Shown here in pieces: positions 29,927-39,693 of a stretch of 64,000 nt of DNA. How positions within the stretch are numbered: the stretch's first letter is position 1; each line of letters starts with the position of its first letter. The position numbers and the translations under genes are program-made. The notes under the pieces are model-generated. The model ran no database searches. It had not been told where the DNA came from and was given only the letters and a program-made list of their open reading frames with translations. Source of the stretch: an uncultured Selenomonadales bacterium (GTDB lineage Bacteria > Bacillota > Negativicutes > Selenomonadales > Selenomonadaceae); contig CALFJB010000016.1 in NCBI GenBank assembly GCA_937877565.1, positions 19,021 through 83,020 on the forward strand. The letters are read 5' to 3'.

Positions 29927-32640
29927 ATGACATTTGAAAAAATTTTAGACAAGTACCGCAAAATTTCAACTTCTGAAGTTGAGAAAGGCACACGTTTTGA
30001 AGTGCTGATGAAAAATTTTTTGCTGACTTATACAACTTACCGCCAATTATTTTCTGAAGTATGGCTGTGGAAAGATTTTCCATACCGCGCAGAATTTGGC
30101 GGCAAAGATTTAGGTATTGACATTGTAGCCAAAAGTTACAGCGGAGAATATTGGGCGGTTCAATGCAAGTGCTACGCTGAAGATAACAGAATTGATAAAC
30201 CCGCTGTAGATTCTTTTTTGGCAACGTCGGGAAAAACTTTCGACGGCGATAAAAAATTTTCTGCGCGGCTCTGGATTTCTACAACCAATAATTGGAACGC
30301 CGAAGCAGAAATTACTATCAAAAATCAAATTCCGCCCGTTACAAGAATCGGCTTGACTGAATTGCAAAACGCCGCCATTGACTGGGAAAAACTCGACGCG
30401 GGAATTATCGGCGATGATGCAGTTTTAAAAGTTAGAAAAACTTTGCAACACCAACTGGACGCAATTAACGCCGCGCAAATTTATTTTCAAACGCACGAAC
30501 GCGGCAAGTTAATAATGAGTTGCGGAACGGGCAAAACTTACACAAGTTTAAAAATCGCAGAAAAACTTTTTCCACGCGGTAATATTTTATTTTTAGTGCC
30601 GTCAATATCGCTGTTAAATCAAACGCTTGCAGAATGGTCAACTTTTTCTGATTTGCCGCTTGATTCAATTTGCGTTTGCTCTGATGAAACGGCAAGCAGG
30701 GGACGCGCTGAAGATTCTACCCAAAATATTGATTTGGCACTGCCCGCAACTACTGACACTGCAGAAATTGTTAAACGCCTTCAAAATAAAAATCCTCAAG
30801 CAGGCTTGAAAGTCATTTTTTCAACTTATCAATCGCTGGAACAAGTTGCAGACGCACAAAAAATTTTAAACGGCGAATTTGACTTGATAATTTGCGACGA
30901 GGCGCACCGCACTACAGGCTATGGCAAGGACGCCACGCCCTTTACTGCCGTTCACCAAAATAATTTTATCGCCGCAAAAAAGCGTTTGTATATGACGGCA
31001 ACCCCGCGCCTTTACACTTCAGAGGCGAAAAAGAAAGCCGTTGACAAAGATTTAATGCTGTGGTCTATGGACGACGCCGAAATTTACGGCGAAGAATTTT
31101 TTCACATAAAATTTGGCGAGGCGATTGAAAAAAATCTTTTGAGAGATTACAAAGTTATAGTTTTCGCAGTTACTGAAAATGACGTTCCCGCCGCCGTGCA
31201 AAATATTATCGCCAATGACAGCGAAATAAATATTGCGGAAATTGCAAAGTTAATCGGCTGTACAAACGCACTTTCTAGACATTGTGCAAGCCGTCGGGCG
31301 CGTTATGCGTAAAGCCGCCGGTAAAAAATACGGCTACATTATTATTCCCGTTGTCATTCCCATTGATAAAAATCCTGAAGACGTTTTATCTGAAAGCGCG
31401 GATTTTTCGACTGTTTGGGATATTTTGAACGCCCTCCGCGCTCACGATGAGCGAATGGATATTTTTATTCAGAAAATTTCACTGAACAAAGTTAAAGGCA
31501 ACGGGCGCAGCGAATCTGACAGCGACGACGAACATATTTTTATACAAGGCACTTTCGATTTTGGCGAATTGGAAAAAGTCATTTAGGCGCGTATGGTGGA
31601 GCGCGTCGGCAACCGCCGTTAATGGGAACAATGGGCGCAGGATATTTCTAAAATTGCCGAAAATCACAAACAAAAAATTTTGCAACTCACCAACTCAAAA
31701 GAATTTAGAAATTTTATCCTTGACCTGCGCGAAAATATCAATCCAACAATCACCGAAAAAGACGCCGTTGAAATGTTGGCTCAACATTTGATTAGCCGCC
31801 CCGTTTTCGACGCCCTTTTTGAAAGTTATTCCTTCGCACAAAATAACGCCGTTTCTAAGTCGATGCAACAAATTTTAAACATTCTGGACACTGAAACTGA
31901 TTCTGAACAACTTGAAAAATTTTATAAATCTGTCAAGGAACGTTGCAGTATCGCCAAAACTTCCGAAGATAAGCAGAAAATTATCATCGAACTTTACGAC
32001 AAATTTTTTAAAATCGCCCTGCCTAAGGAAGTTGAAAAACTCGGCATTGTTTACACGCCCGTTGAAGTTGTGGACTTCATTTTAAATTCGGTTAATGACG
32101 TGCTGAAAAAAAATTTCGGCAAAACGCTTTCAGATAGAAATGTTCACATTCTCGATCCGTTTACCGGCACGGGGGCTTTTATTGTGCGCTTGATTCAAAG
32201 CGGCTTGATTCAACCTAAAGATTTACTCCGCAAATATCAAAATGAATTTCACGCCAATGAAATTGTTTTGCTTGCCTATTACATTGCCGCCGTGAATGTG
32301 GAGAACGCCCTTCACTCTGTCTTTTCAGTGGTTAGCGGTTAGGGATATGACGGAAAATCCCCCTAACACCTAAAACCTAAAACCTATATTCCTTCGGTCA
32401 AAAATCCGCCAACGATAACGCTCAAAATATTTGGTATGGAAACCTTGAAGATAGAATAACTGAAACTTATGCTGCCGGTACTGACGCAGTTAGAAAAGCT
32501 GCTCTTTATGACAGCTATATAAAGGCTTTTCGCCGGGCAAGTGACAGGATTGGCGACTGCGGAATTATTGCATTTGTGACTAACGCAGGCTGGCTTGATA
32601 AAGACGCTTTCACAGGCTGTAGAAAAAAATTTTTTATTAT
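29927..32640 (+). pseudogene. Type ISP (LlaGI-like) restriction-modification enzyme, deleted and broken
   Basis: From ATG 29927 the domains run in Type ISP order. An Mrr-like nuclease has Asp65 and QCK (79-81). A superfamily-2 helicase has Walker A SCGTGKTYTSLK and DEAH ICDEAHRTTGYG. After IAKLIGCTNAL an internal deletion with frameshift (about 31270) jumps to FLDIVQAVGRVMRKAAGKK. A TAG and a TAA near 31585 and 31620 follow. The methylase part reads GIVYTPVEVVDFIL and motif I ILDPFTGTGAFI. The gene stops again at 32339 and a small deletion removes the NPPY region, but the frame resumes with GQKSANDNAQNIWYGNLEDR, RIGDCGIIAFVTNAGWL. The target-recognition end is missing. Confidence 0.75.
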
Positions 32641-33190
32641 GAAGTTGCTGATTATCTTAATCGTGATTACTTGGACAGCTTTAACAAATAACGTTATTGT
32701 CAAAGTTGGTAATGGAAGTATAAGTTTAATCGGTGCAGCAAGTCTCCCTGTAAATATTGTTGGTACGCTTTTAGGTGGAAACACTAATGAAATTGGTAAA
32801 AATATTGAAAATTAAACTTCAAACACGTTATTAAGCGGCACCAACGGCGATGGTAGCATTAGCAACAGCGGATTCAACGTCAAAATTAATGGCGAAAATG
32901 GTAACGATAATATCATAGTGATAATTGTGCAATTCCGTACTATTAAGATAACAGCAGCGATACAATTTTGGGTATGGATGATGGTACTTTACAAAGTATC
33001 GGTACAACTTATATTACAACAACACTTGGAAACGATTATATTTTGTTAAAAGATGCGGCAACCATTGATGTTAATATTGAGAATCTGCTCTATAATATCG
33101 ATAATCAAGACGAATTGATTATAATATCTCAAAGAGATACTGTAGTAAACGGAACTTCAAAAAATGATATGATCATAATTCCAATATAAA
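32640..33190 (+). pseudogene. Scrambled fragments of an RTX-like repeat protein
   Basis: Directly after the truncated Type ISP gene come Asn/Gly-rich frames typical of the Ca-binding repeat proteins elsewhere in this window: TNNVIVKVGNGSISLIGAAS, KINGENGNDNI, ITTTLGNDYILLKDAATIDV and RDTVVNGTSKNDMIIIPI. Three short open pieces are separated by stops. I take this as the debris of a surface-protein gene recombined into the restriction remnant. Confidence 0.45.
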
Positions 33191-33204
33191 AATACGAAAG
33201 GATT

Positions 33205-33476
33205 TTAAATATAATATGGTATTATATTTGCGTCTCTATTGAAGCTCAAAAAATTGACCGACAACTAACGGCTTACAATAAAGCAGATTTTATTTATATC
33301 AATTAAATGTACGACGATTAGGATCCATTAAATTGAATGGCGACGCACTCAAACGCTTTGTCTACTTCTACAATCTCGGTATGAATGTTATCAACCTTGC
33401 CAAAGAATTTAATACCTATCGCCCTACTGTTTATCGTTGGATTGAGGTTCTTAAATCTTGTGGCATCATTAAGTAA
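33205..33476 (+). pseudogene. Serine resolvase/invertase remnant
   Basis: The frame YYICVSIEAQKIDRQLTAYN, KADFIYIN matches the start of serine recombinases ('gYiRVSt..Q..dRQl.al..ag'), with the catalytic Ser in VS. After stops, LNGDALKRFVYFYNLGMNVI, NLAKEFNTYRPTVYRWIEVL resembles the C-terminal helix-turn-helix. About 100 residues between the two are missing. It adjoins an Rpn-like nuclease remnant, so both may be debris of the same mobile element. Confidence 0.55.
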
Positions 33477-33515
33477 TTTCTGCTATAACTTTACTTTATT
33501 CAACGTAAAAAATGG

Positions 33516-34073
33516 CTTTATAAACATCAGCTTATATTGTTCCCTGCTCCTAAAATTTTCGTTTTTTACGACAGCAATAATCAATCTGAATCTACTCACA
33601 GAATTTTAAAACTTTCTGATTCTTTCAGGGGCGATTCTTCAGCTCTTGAAATTATTGTTCATTCTCTCAATATCAATCTTGCCAAAAATTCTGTTATTGT
33701 AAAAAAATGTTCTTATCTTCAGGAGTATTCTAATTTAATTTCTTACGTTAAATTTGGGATTTCTAAAAATTGGTCGCGCCGTAACTCTATTTTCTACGCT
33801 ATTCAGCGGTGTATCGACGAAAATGTTATGAAAGATTATTTACTTAAAAAACGCGAGGAGTTTTTTTCTATGCTTGATCTTCAATGGAATTTTGACGACG
33901 CCAAACAGACTTGGCTTGAACAAGGCATTGAACAAGGTATCAAAACTGGCGTTGAATTTGTTGCTATTAACATGATTCAGGCTGGACTTCCCTTTGATCA
34001 AATTCAAAAATTTACTCAACTTTCTTTAGATAAAATTTCTGAATTAGCCAAACTTAATCTTAAAAATCCGTAA
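33516..34073 (+). CDS. Rpn/PD-(D/E)XK family nuclease, 5'-truncated
   Basis: The frame begins without a convincing start (YKHQLILFPAPKIFVFYDSN) and continues about 185 codons to TAA 34071-34073. The C-terminal part (AIQRCIDENVMKDYLLKKRE, EQGIEQGIKTGVEFVAINMI) is the characteristic tail of Rpn/'PD-(D/E)XK nuclease family transposase' proteins, with the EQG repeats that precede the last helix. The N-terminal catalytic region is missing, so it is a truncated gene even though the remainder is open. Confidence 0.6.
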   Translation, partial: LYKHQLILFPAPKIFVFYDSNNQSESTHRILKLSDSFRGDSSALEIIVHSLNINLAKNSVIVKKCSYLQEYSNLISYVKFGISKNWSRRNSIFYAIQRCIDENVMKDYLLKKREEFFSMLDLQWNFDDAKQTWLEQGIEQGIKTGVEFVAINMIQAGLPFDQIQKFTQLSLDKISELAKLNLKNP

Positions 34074-34091
34074 AAAATTAGGCGGCTTGAA

Positions 34092-34612
34092 ATGAATTCT
34101 ATTATTCAATTTGTTAATGATTGGTCAAGGCGCGGCTACGAAAAAGGCGAGGCGCAAGTATTTTGGTTGAGTTTTCTGCGCGACGTACTGGAAATAACAG
34201 AGACTGAAAAAATCATAAAATTTGAAGAACCAATCCCAAACGGTTTCATTGGTGCTTTAATTGAAGATAAAAAAGTTTTGATTGAACAAAAAAGCTCGTC
34301 GATAAAACTTGAAGTGGAAGTCTTTCGACAGACGAAAAAATATAATGACACGCTGGAATATTCACGCAAGGCGCGTTGGATTGTTACTTGCAACTTCAAA
34401 GAAGTTTTAATTTACGATATGAACAAACGCAAGCCGGAACTGGAGCCACTAAAAAATTTCGGTTGTTTGAATTTCTGATAGACAGACAAAAACTCAAATT
34501 GCGGCAAGAGGAAGAAATTTCTGTTGCCGCCTGTAAAATCGTTGATAAACTTTACGACACGTTGAAACAAAATTATCTGAATCCCAACGATGAAAAATCT
34601 TTGCCGAGTTAA
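34092..34612 (+). pseudogene. MmeI-like Type IIG restriction-modification N-terminal fragment
   Basis: ATG 34092 opens MNSIIQFVNDWSRRGYEKGE, AQVFWLSFLRDVLEI, then KVLIEQKSSSIKLEVEVFRQ and ARWIVTCNFKEVLIYDM. This is the N-terminal nuclease/helical region of MmeI-type enzymes ('F...W...g.E...aq.Fw..ll', 'vliEqKs'). A frameshift near 34462 moves the end to another frame, LFEFLIDRQKLKLRQEEEIS, ending TAA 34610-34612. The methylase and target-recognition domains are absent. The 34613-34783 gap holds nothing I can identify. Confidence 0.6.
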
Positions 34613-34783
34613 TGAATTTGTATTCACTTAAAATATAAAAGATTATGTACTTATAGTAAAAATCAAGGAATAAAAGAATTTTCCTCCTTAAAAAATTCAA
34701 ATTAGTGAATCAATGTAATTGTATGAATTCTTTCCACATGTTAAGCAACTTTTTGACTATATCCCGACGTATGAAAGAATTAA

Positions 34784-35335
34784 TTACTTTATCAATTTTG
34801 ACAGTTCGTCTGCATAGGAAACGCCTTCAATTTCTTTCTTGAATGTAGTCATAACTTCATAGGTTTTGCTTAAATAATCATCCTGTGTTTGACAACCGTC
34901 AGTAAACTGTTCGTACATAACCTCAATTCCGCCACGAACGTAATCATGAAAAAGCTCCAAATTTTGTTTGAATTCTTCTGCTTTATCCGGTTGCGTATCA
35001 TAACGGAACGCCATATTTACTCTTTCATTCGGAGTGCGCTCTGTGGATTTGTCAAGGAGCATAACCATTCGATAAAGAAAAATGCAGTTTTCGCGCTCAT
35101 TAGCAAAAGCATCTGCGTAAATACGTGCGCGGTCGTCGGAAGTTGTATCACGTTTTGCTTTGCGGTTATAGAGCAAGCCAAATACAGCTGCATTCATATA
35201 CACATCAATATACCGCTCAAACAATCTAGTCGCAGTAGGATTATCAGAATTTTGTTCATCGCGTGAATTTTTCTTTGCAAGAAATTTAAGATATGTGGCG
35301 TGTTTGCCGTTAATTGTATAGTCGTTTTCAAACAT
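34784..35335 (-). CDS. 183-residue protein closing the Ssp operon (restriction-module subunit)
   Basis: 183 residues, soluble, mostly helical. Start at 35335 is preceded by AAAGAGGTGG, 12 bases after the stop of the SMC-like gene. Recognisable stretches are GKHATYLKFLAKKNSRDEQN, NAAVFGLLYNRKAKRD and EERVNMAFRY-like positions (NERVNMAFRYDTQPDKAEEF). I do not recognise a fold. It does not look like DndE. By position it is the last subunit of the presumed SspFGH-like restriction half of the phosphorothioation system. Convergent remnants end at 34612 with no obvious terminator between. Confidence 0.6.
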   Translation of the reverse strand: MFENDYTINGKHATYLKFLAKKNSRDEQNSDNPTATRLFERYIDVYMNAAVFGLLYNRKAKRDTTSDDRARIYADAFANERENCIFLYRMVMLLDKSTERTPNERVNMAFRYDTQPDKAEEFKQNLELFHDYVRGGIEVMYEQFTDGCQTQDDYLSKTYEVMTTFKKEIEGVSYADELSKLIK

Positions 35336-35347
35336 GGTACCACCTCT

Positions 35348-37330
35348 TTAATCAATCCGAGTGTAGGTTTCACTAATTTTATTCAAATGATACTTTTTGC
35401 CTACACGCTCATTCATGACAGGCTCTGCATAGTTCCAGTCCTTTTGCATGACGAACATAATAACCTGTTCAGCAATTTCCGGAAGAACTTTTGAAATATT
35501 AGCAGTATGTGTCTCATCAGCATTAGAAAACGGGGCATCCATTACCAATGGATATGGTTCAGAAAAAAGATTGATTTCATTTGAAGAACTATTTGTAACA
35601 ATTTTTCTTTTAGCTAAAGCAACCAGCCCTGCAATAAATGCAAAATTTTTCACTCGATTTAAGCCTTCAGATTCACCTGCAACAATTTCACGATCTGAAA
35701 TGGTAGTCATTAATTCAACATGATAATTGGCATTAATTGCAACGCGACGATACCCGTGATACATTCTTTCAAATATTTTGTTGACTTTAGTTTCAAGATC
35801 GTCTCTAATCGTACGTTCCTTTTCTTTATAAGAATCAACAAGCCATTCTTTTATTGTTTCTGCATATGCAATAAGTCTCATAATTTGTTGATTTTTTTCG
35901 GAAACGGCTGTAAAAGAATCGTAATTTTTTTTATACCTTTCGATATCGTTCTTTTGTGCGCCGTATTCACGATTTAAGCAATCCTTTTTTTCATGGAGTT
36001 CACGGAGTCGCCCTTTAATATCGGAAAGTTCCTGTTCGTATTGACTCATATTCTCTTTGCCGGAAATTTGATCACTGATACTCTGAATTTCATCTTCCCA
36101 ATCTTGAATAAGATTTTTGGAACGAAGAATAGCTTTATAGCGATTGTCAAGGCTACTATAAATGTTTTCTGCAGGACGTAAAAAACTGTTCAACTTTTCA
36201 CGATAATGACGTACGGTGTTACCGATTGATTCCGGTGGAACATAAGCCAGTTCTGCCATAAGATGTTGATATGCTTCATTGCCTTCACAAATTTCTTGTC
36301 CACATATACAACGACCTCGATTTATAAGCTCCATGATTGTAGGTTTTGTCAGATCACGTATTCCCTTATCGTCTACTTTCACTTCTTTTAAAAAGTCAAT
36401 AGCCATATTAATTAACGGTTGGGCAAAGAAAGAAAGTGCCCCCGCGCTAAAATCTCGGAAATATAGGGCAGTCGTATCTGAAAGTGCTTTACGTTCAGTT
36501 TTAATTTTATGTTCAATATCTTCCTTTTTATTCTGGAGCTTAGCTGTAGCCTGATTGTCGCGCAGAATGGCATCAAGCTGTTCTTTTCTAGTTTCATACT
36601 GTTTTATTTGTGAATCGCACTCTTCCAGTTGTTTAGCAATTTCATTACGTTTTACCTCTGCCGTCTGAATATGTTTTAATGCTTCTTGTGCCCTAGCATT
36701 ACCATCAATATCCATGCTTCCATAGAATTGACCAATAACGCTTTTCTTTTTAGATCGGTCTCCAAGATGCTTAATGGCATTGTCAATAATAGCCAATCCT
36801 AAAAGACCTTTAACAGCCTCTGCAACGTCTTTTCTCGTACTAATACTGCTGACACGTTCAGTATCGAAGAAAAAATATGTAGACAAATCTTCGGGCAGAA
36901 TGTTATTGATGACATTTTCAATTTGTACAGCTTTAACTGATTCAGTTTGTCCATCTTCCTGCTTGTAGGAAACTTTCACGGTTGGAACACTTTCGCCGCG
37001 AACATTTCCATTAGCACAAGTATAGCGTTGGGTTCGTGTAATTACATATTCTGTGCCGTCATGCAATACGGTAATTTCAACTTCTACAATTTGTTGATCA
37101 CCATTTCTCATTTCTTCGGAAAGTTCATAGTTGAGAAGAAAATCCGGTTTTTGATCAAAGTGGACTTTTTTATAGAAACACCAGTTAAACGCTTGCAACA
37201 ATGTCGTTTTGCCAAAGGTGTTATCTCCAAGTATAATTGTAACATTTTTCTCCGAATCGCAGGAAAAATCAATTTTTGTAGTTCCACGAAATTGCCGGAA
37301 GTTCTCCATTCGTAATGTTTTTATCAGCAT
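35348..37330 (-). CDS. DndD-like SMC/RecF-type ATPase
   Basis: 660 residues. Starts MLIKTLRMENFRQFRGTTKI, then Walker A GDNTFGKTTLLQAFN (about 35-49). A long coiled-coil occupies about 200-330 and 390-510 around a zinc-hook-like CICGQEICE (about 342-350). The C-terminal lobe has Walker B with LVMDAPFSNADET. This matches DndD, the ATPase of DNA phosphorothioation systems, and related Rad50-like proteins. Here modification proper is covered by SspABCD, so this copy is more likely part of the restriction side. The ATG at 37330 lies 9 bases after the stop of the 54-residue gene and follows GAGGTAGTG. Confidence 0.8.
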   Translation of the reverse strand: MLIKTLRMENFRQFRGTTKIDFSCDSEKNVTIILGDNTFGKTTLLQAFNWCFYKKVHFDQKPDFLLNYELSEEMRNGDQQIVEVEITVLHDGTEYVITRTQRYTCANGNVRGESVPTVKVSYKQEDGQTESVKAVQIENVINNILPEDLSTYFFFDTERVSSISTRKDVAEAVKGLLGLAIIDNAIKHLGDRSKKKSVIGQFYGSMDIDGNARAQEALKHIQTAEVKRNEIAKQLEECDSQIKQYETRKEQLDAILRDNQATAKLQNKKEDIEHKIKTERKALSDTTALYFRDFSAGALSFFAQPLINMAIDFLKEVKVDDKGIRDLTKPTIMELINRGRCICGQEICEGNEAYQHLMAELAYVPPESIGNTVRHYREKLNSFLRPAENIYSSLDNRYKAILRSKNLIQDWEDEIQSISDQISGKENMSQYEQELSDIKGRLRELHEKKDCLNREYGAQKNDIERYKKNYDSFTAVSEKNQQIMRLIAYAETIKEWLVDSYKEKERTIRDDLETKVNKIFERMYHGYRRVAINANYHVELMTTISDREIVAGESEGLNRVKNFAFIAGLVALAKRKIVTNSSSNEINLFSEPYPLVMDAPFSNADETHTANISKVLPEIAEQVIMFVMQKDWNYAEPVMNERVGKKYHLNKISETYTRID

Positions 37331-37339
37331 ATCACTACC

Positions 37340-37504
37340 TCAATAATTTTTCGTAGCTTCGTCCTTGATAATGCGGCGAATACTTTCAACCATCTGTTCA
37401 GTTGTTTTTTCACGAGTTTTCAGGTTTTTTTGTTCAGCTTTAAGTATTTTAACCTTCATTGCGTCTATACGTTTTTCCTGAACAGTATCCTGTTCGTCAA
37501 ACAT
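37340..37504 (-). CDS. 54-residue coiled-coil protein between helicase and ATPase
   Basis: ATG 37504 overlaps the last 8 bases of the helicase gene (…ATGTTTGA), and the frame runs to TGA 37340. The protein MFDEQDTVQEKRIDAMKVKI, LKAEQKNLKTREKTTEQMVE is one long charged helix with heptad spacing. The tight overlap on one side and a 9-base gap on the other show it is a real operon member. It could be a small adaptor that joins the helicase to the SMC-like ATPase; this is inference. Confidence 0.65.
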   Translation of the reverse strand: MFDEQDTVQEKRIDAMKVKILKAEQKNLKTREKTTEQMVESIRRIIKDEATKNY

Positions 37505-39680
37505 ATTCTTCTACCTCCTCTGCCATAGTGTCAATTTCAATATCATAACTTCTTTGTATTTCTGCAATAAAAGAATCAGAATCAAATGGATTCTCCGCAA
37601 TAGCAGCAAAATCTTTCATTCTTAAAATTTCTCGTTTCGCAAGCGATTTTACACCTGCTATAATTTCTGAATCATATTCGCCAACTTGATCCAAAGGAAT
37701 TGGAAGTGTAATAAAATCAAAAATCACTGCATGAGACTTGCCGGGAAATTTTCTTAACACTCTGCCGCGTCGCTGGATATATTCCTTAGGATTGGTACTA
37801 CTTGCCATAATAAATGCAGTCCGAATGCTTGGAATATTTACGCCTTCGTCAAGGCATCGAATGGCAACTAAAGCTTGCAAATGTTTTCCTTCGGCAAAGT
37901 CCGCTTTAATACGTTCGCGTTCGTCTGTATTTTCTTCAGATGTAAATTTTGTTATACGCATACCAAGTTCGTTGCCCAACATGTTTGCAACAATGTCAAT
38001 CTGTCTTGCTTCATCAACCGGCGGCTTATCCTCTTGATAATCAACATCGTGCATGGTTGTTGCTCCACAGTAAACAAGTATATTGTTATCATCTTTGTAG
38101 TTATCCATGATTCGACGTAGGGTAATTATCTTTTCTGAAGCTCCGGCAACAATTCGCGCTCTTTTAATAAGCAACATTTTTACATATTCATTGAGTTGAA
38201 TTTTGCCATATTTGTCTGTATAAATATTTTTGATTATTTTAGCTGTTAAATCAAGATAATTTGAAAGCTCCGTTTCATTCAAAGATACGGGAACCGGATG
38301 GTAATAATACGGTGTAAGCATATTGTTATCAATAGCATCCTTTAGGGTATATTCAATGCACTTTTTACCAAAATAATTGTACAGTTTTTGAGTTCCTTCA
38401 GAATCTCCATGACGGTCAATCGTTGCCGAAAGTGCAATACGAAATGGAATATTAGAAATTAGAGTTTTACTAAGGTTTTCAGCTCCAAAATTATGTGCTT
38501 CATCAACAACAATAACAACATTTCCGGTTAGTTTTGTTACAAGGTTCTGTACATAATCAGTGGAAAATGTTGCATTCGTTGATACTATGCAAAAATGTTC
38601 CTGTACGCCGAGATTAAAACTGGTTACTGCAGTTTTAAGGCGTTCCCGCCAATTCTTTTGAGAAGACGCAGAGTAACAAACAATCGGTTTCATTCCGAAA
38701 GCAACAATATCTTCTTTCCACTGTTCCACTAAATGTTGATAAGGACAAACTATTATTACTGCAAGAATATGATTCATATCAGTAAACAATCTTGCAATCG
38801 CAGCCAGTGCAGTATATGTTTTACCCGTACCGGTCGCCATATCAAAAATACCTACATAATTTTGTTTTGCCCATTTTTCTATGGCAGCCAGTTGATATTG
38901 TCTCATATTGACATGCGCAGGTATCATAGGAGCAGTTGGAAGATTCGGTTCGTTGATGTGAATAATTTCATTTTTTGATATTTCTTCATCAAGTTTCGTA
39001 TCTATGCTATCGTTTAATTTGTAGCACTTTAAAATTTCTGCATTTATTTCAGGAAATTCAATAACCTTTATGCTGGGGTCATAGTCTAACCACATTGCAT
39101 TGAAAGCAGACTGCTTAATATTTACTCTGTCAACATCTTTAGTCCATGAAGTAAAAACATCTATAGATTCATAATTAGCAGTAAAAGCATTTGTACTTTC
39201 ATTCATAGAGCCGGAAAAAGCAATAATATTTCCATCGCTGTCGTACATCAGCCCAAGTTTTTCATGAAACATACCTACTGTATTATTGTCTTCCAAAAAT
39301 GCAATTTTAATTACCAACCTGTCTGCAGCTATCAAATTACTAAGTAAGTTTAATCTTGCTTTTTCAAATTTTCCTCTTGGCTCACGAAGTTCACGCAGAA
39401 GCGATTCTTTTATTACATCATCACGGCGACGAATACCATCGTTAATAGCCTCAATATCTTCCGGAGATAAACGGGGAGAAGCTATCATTTGTATTGAACC
39501 GCCATTATTAATGAGTCCACAAATACCGGCTGTCAACGACAAGAGCGCGGAAGACGAGAAAAAACCTACTGCGCGTTTATAAACAGTAGCCTGTTTCAAT
39601 ACCGGAATATAGAAATCACGGATCACGTTATCTAATTTAGATCTATATTCCGGTTTCAGTTCAATATCTTTGAAGCTCAT
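37497..39680 (-). CDS. PLD-nuclease/DEAD-box helicase (likely SspFGH-type component)
   Basis: 727 residues. The N-terminal 200 residues are phospholipase-D-like: KRAVGFFSSSALLSLTAGIC and the HKD-type motif FHEKLGLMYDSDGN, IIAFSGSMNEST. A superfamily-2 helicase follows: Q-motif RQYQLAAIEKW, Walker A DMATGTGKTYTALA, DEAH VVDEAHNFGAE, SAT IALSATID, and motif VI QRRGRVLRKFPGK. Such PLD-helicase proteins drive ATP-dependent DNA degradation in several defence systems. It lies directly after sspA (13-base gap) and overlaps the next small gene. Confidence 0.8.
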   Translation of the reverse strand: MSFKDIELKPEYRSKLDNVIRDFYIPVLKQATVYKRAVGFFSSSALLSLTAGICGLINNGGSIQMIASPRLSPEDIEAINDGIRRRDDVIKESLLRELREPRGKFEKARLNLLSNLIAADRLVIKIAFLEDNNTVGMFHEKLGLMYDSDGNIIAFSGSMNESTNAFTANYESIDVFTSWTKDVDRVNIKQSAFNAMWLDYDPSIKVIEFPEINAEILKCYKLNDSIDTKLDEEISKNEIIHINEPNLPTAPMIPAHVNMRQYQLAAIEKWAKQNYVGIFDMATGTGKTYTALAAIARLFTDMNHILAVIIVCPYQHLVEQWKEDIVAFGMKPIVCYSASSQKNWRERLKTAVTSFNLGVQEHFCIVSTNATFSTDYVQNLVTKLTGNVVIVVDEAHNFGAENLSKTLISNIPFRIALSATIDRHGDSEGTQKLYNYFGKKCIEYTLKDAIDNNMLTPYYYHPVPVSLNETELSNYLDLTAKIIKNIYTDKYGKIQLNEYVKMLLIKRARIVAGASEKIITLRRIMDNYKDDNNILVYCGATTMHDVDYQEDKPPVDEARQIDIVANMLGNELGMRITKFTSEENTDERERIKADFAEGKHLQALVAIRCLDEGVNIPSIRTAFIMASSTNPKEYIQRRGRVLRKFPGKSHAVIFDFITLPIPLDQVGEYDSEIIAGVKSLAKREILRMKDFAAIAENPFDSDSFIAEIQRSYDIEIDTMAEEVEEYV

Positions 39681-39693
39681 TCTTTTTCCGCCT

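Noticed and set aside
34784..35335. DndE as the identity of the 183-residue protein
   Set aside because: It is too long and shows none of the DndE motifs I know; only its position next to a DndD-like ATPase suggested it.
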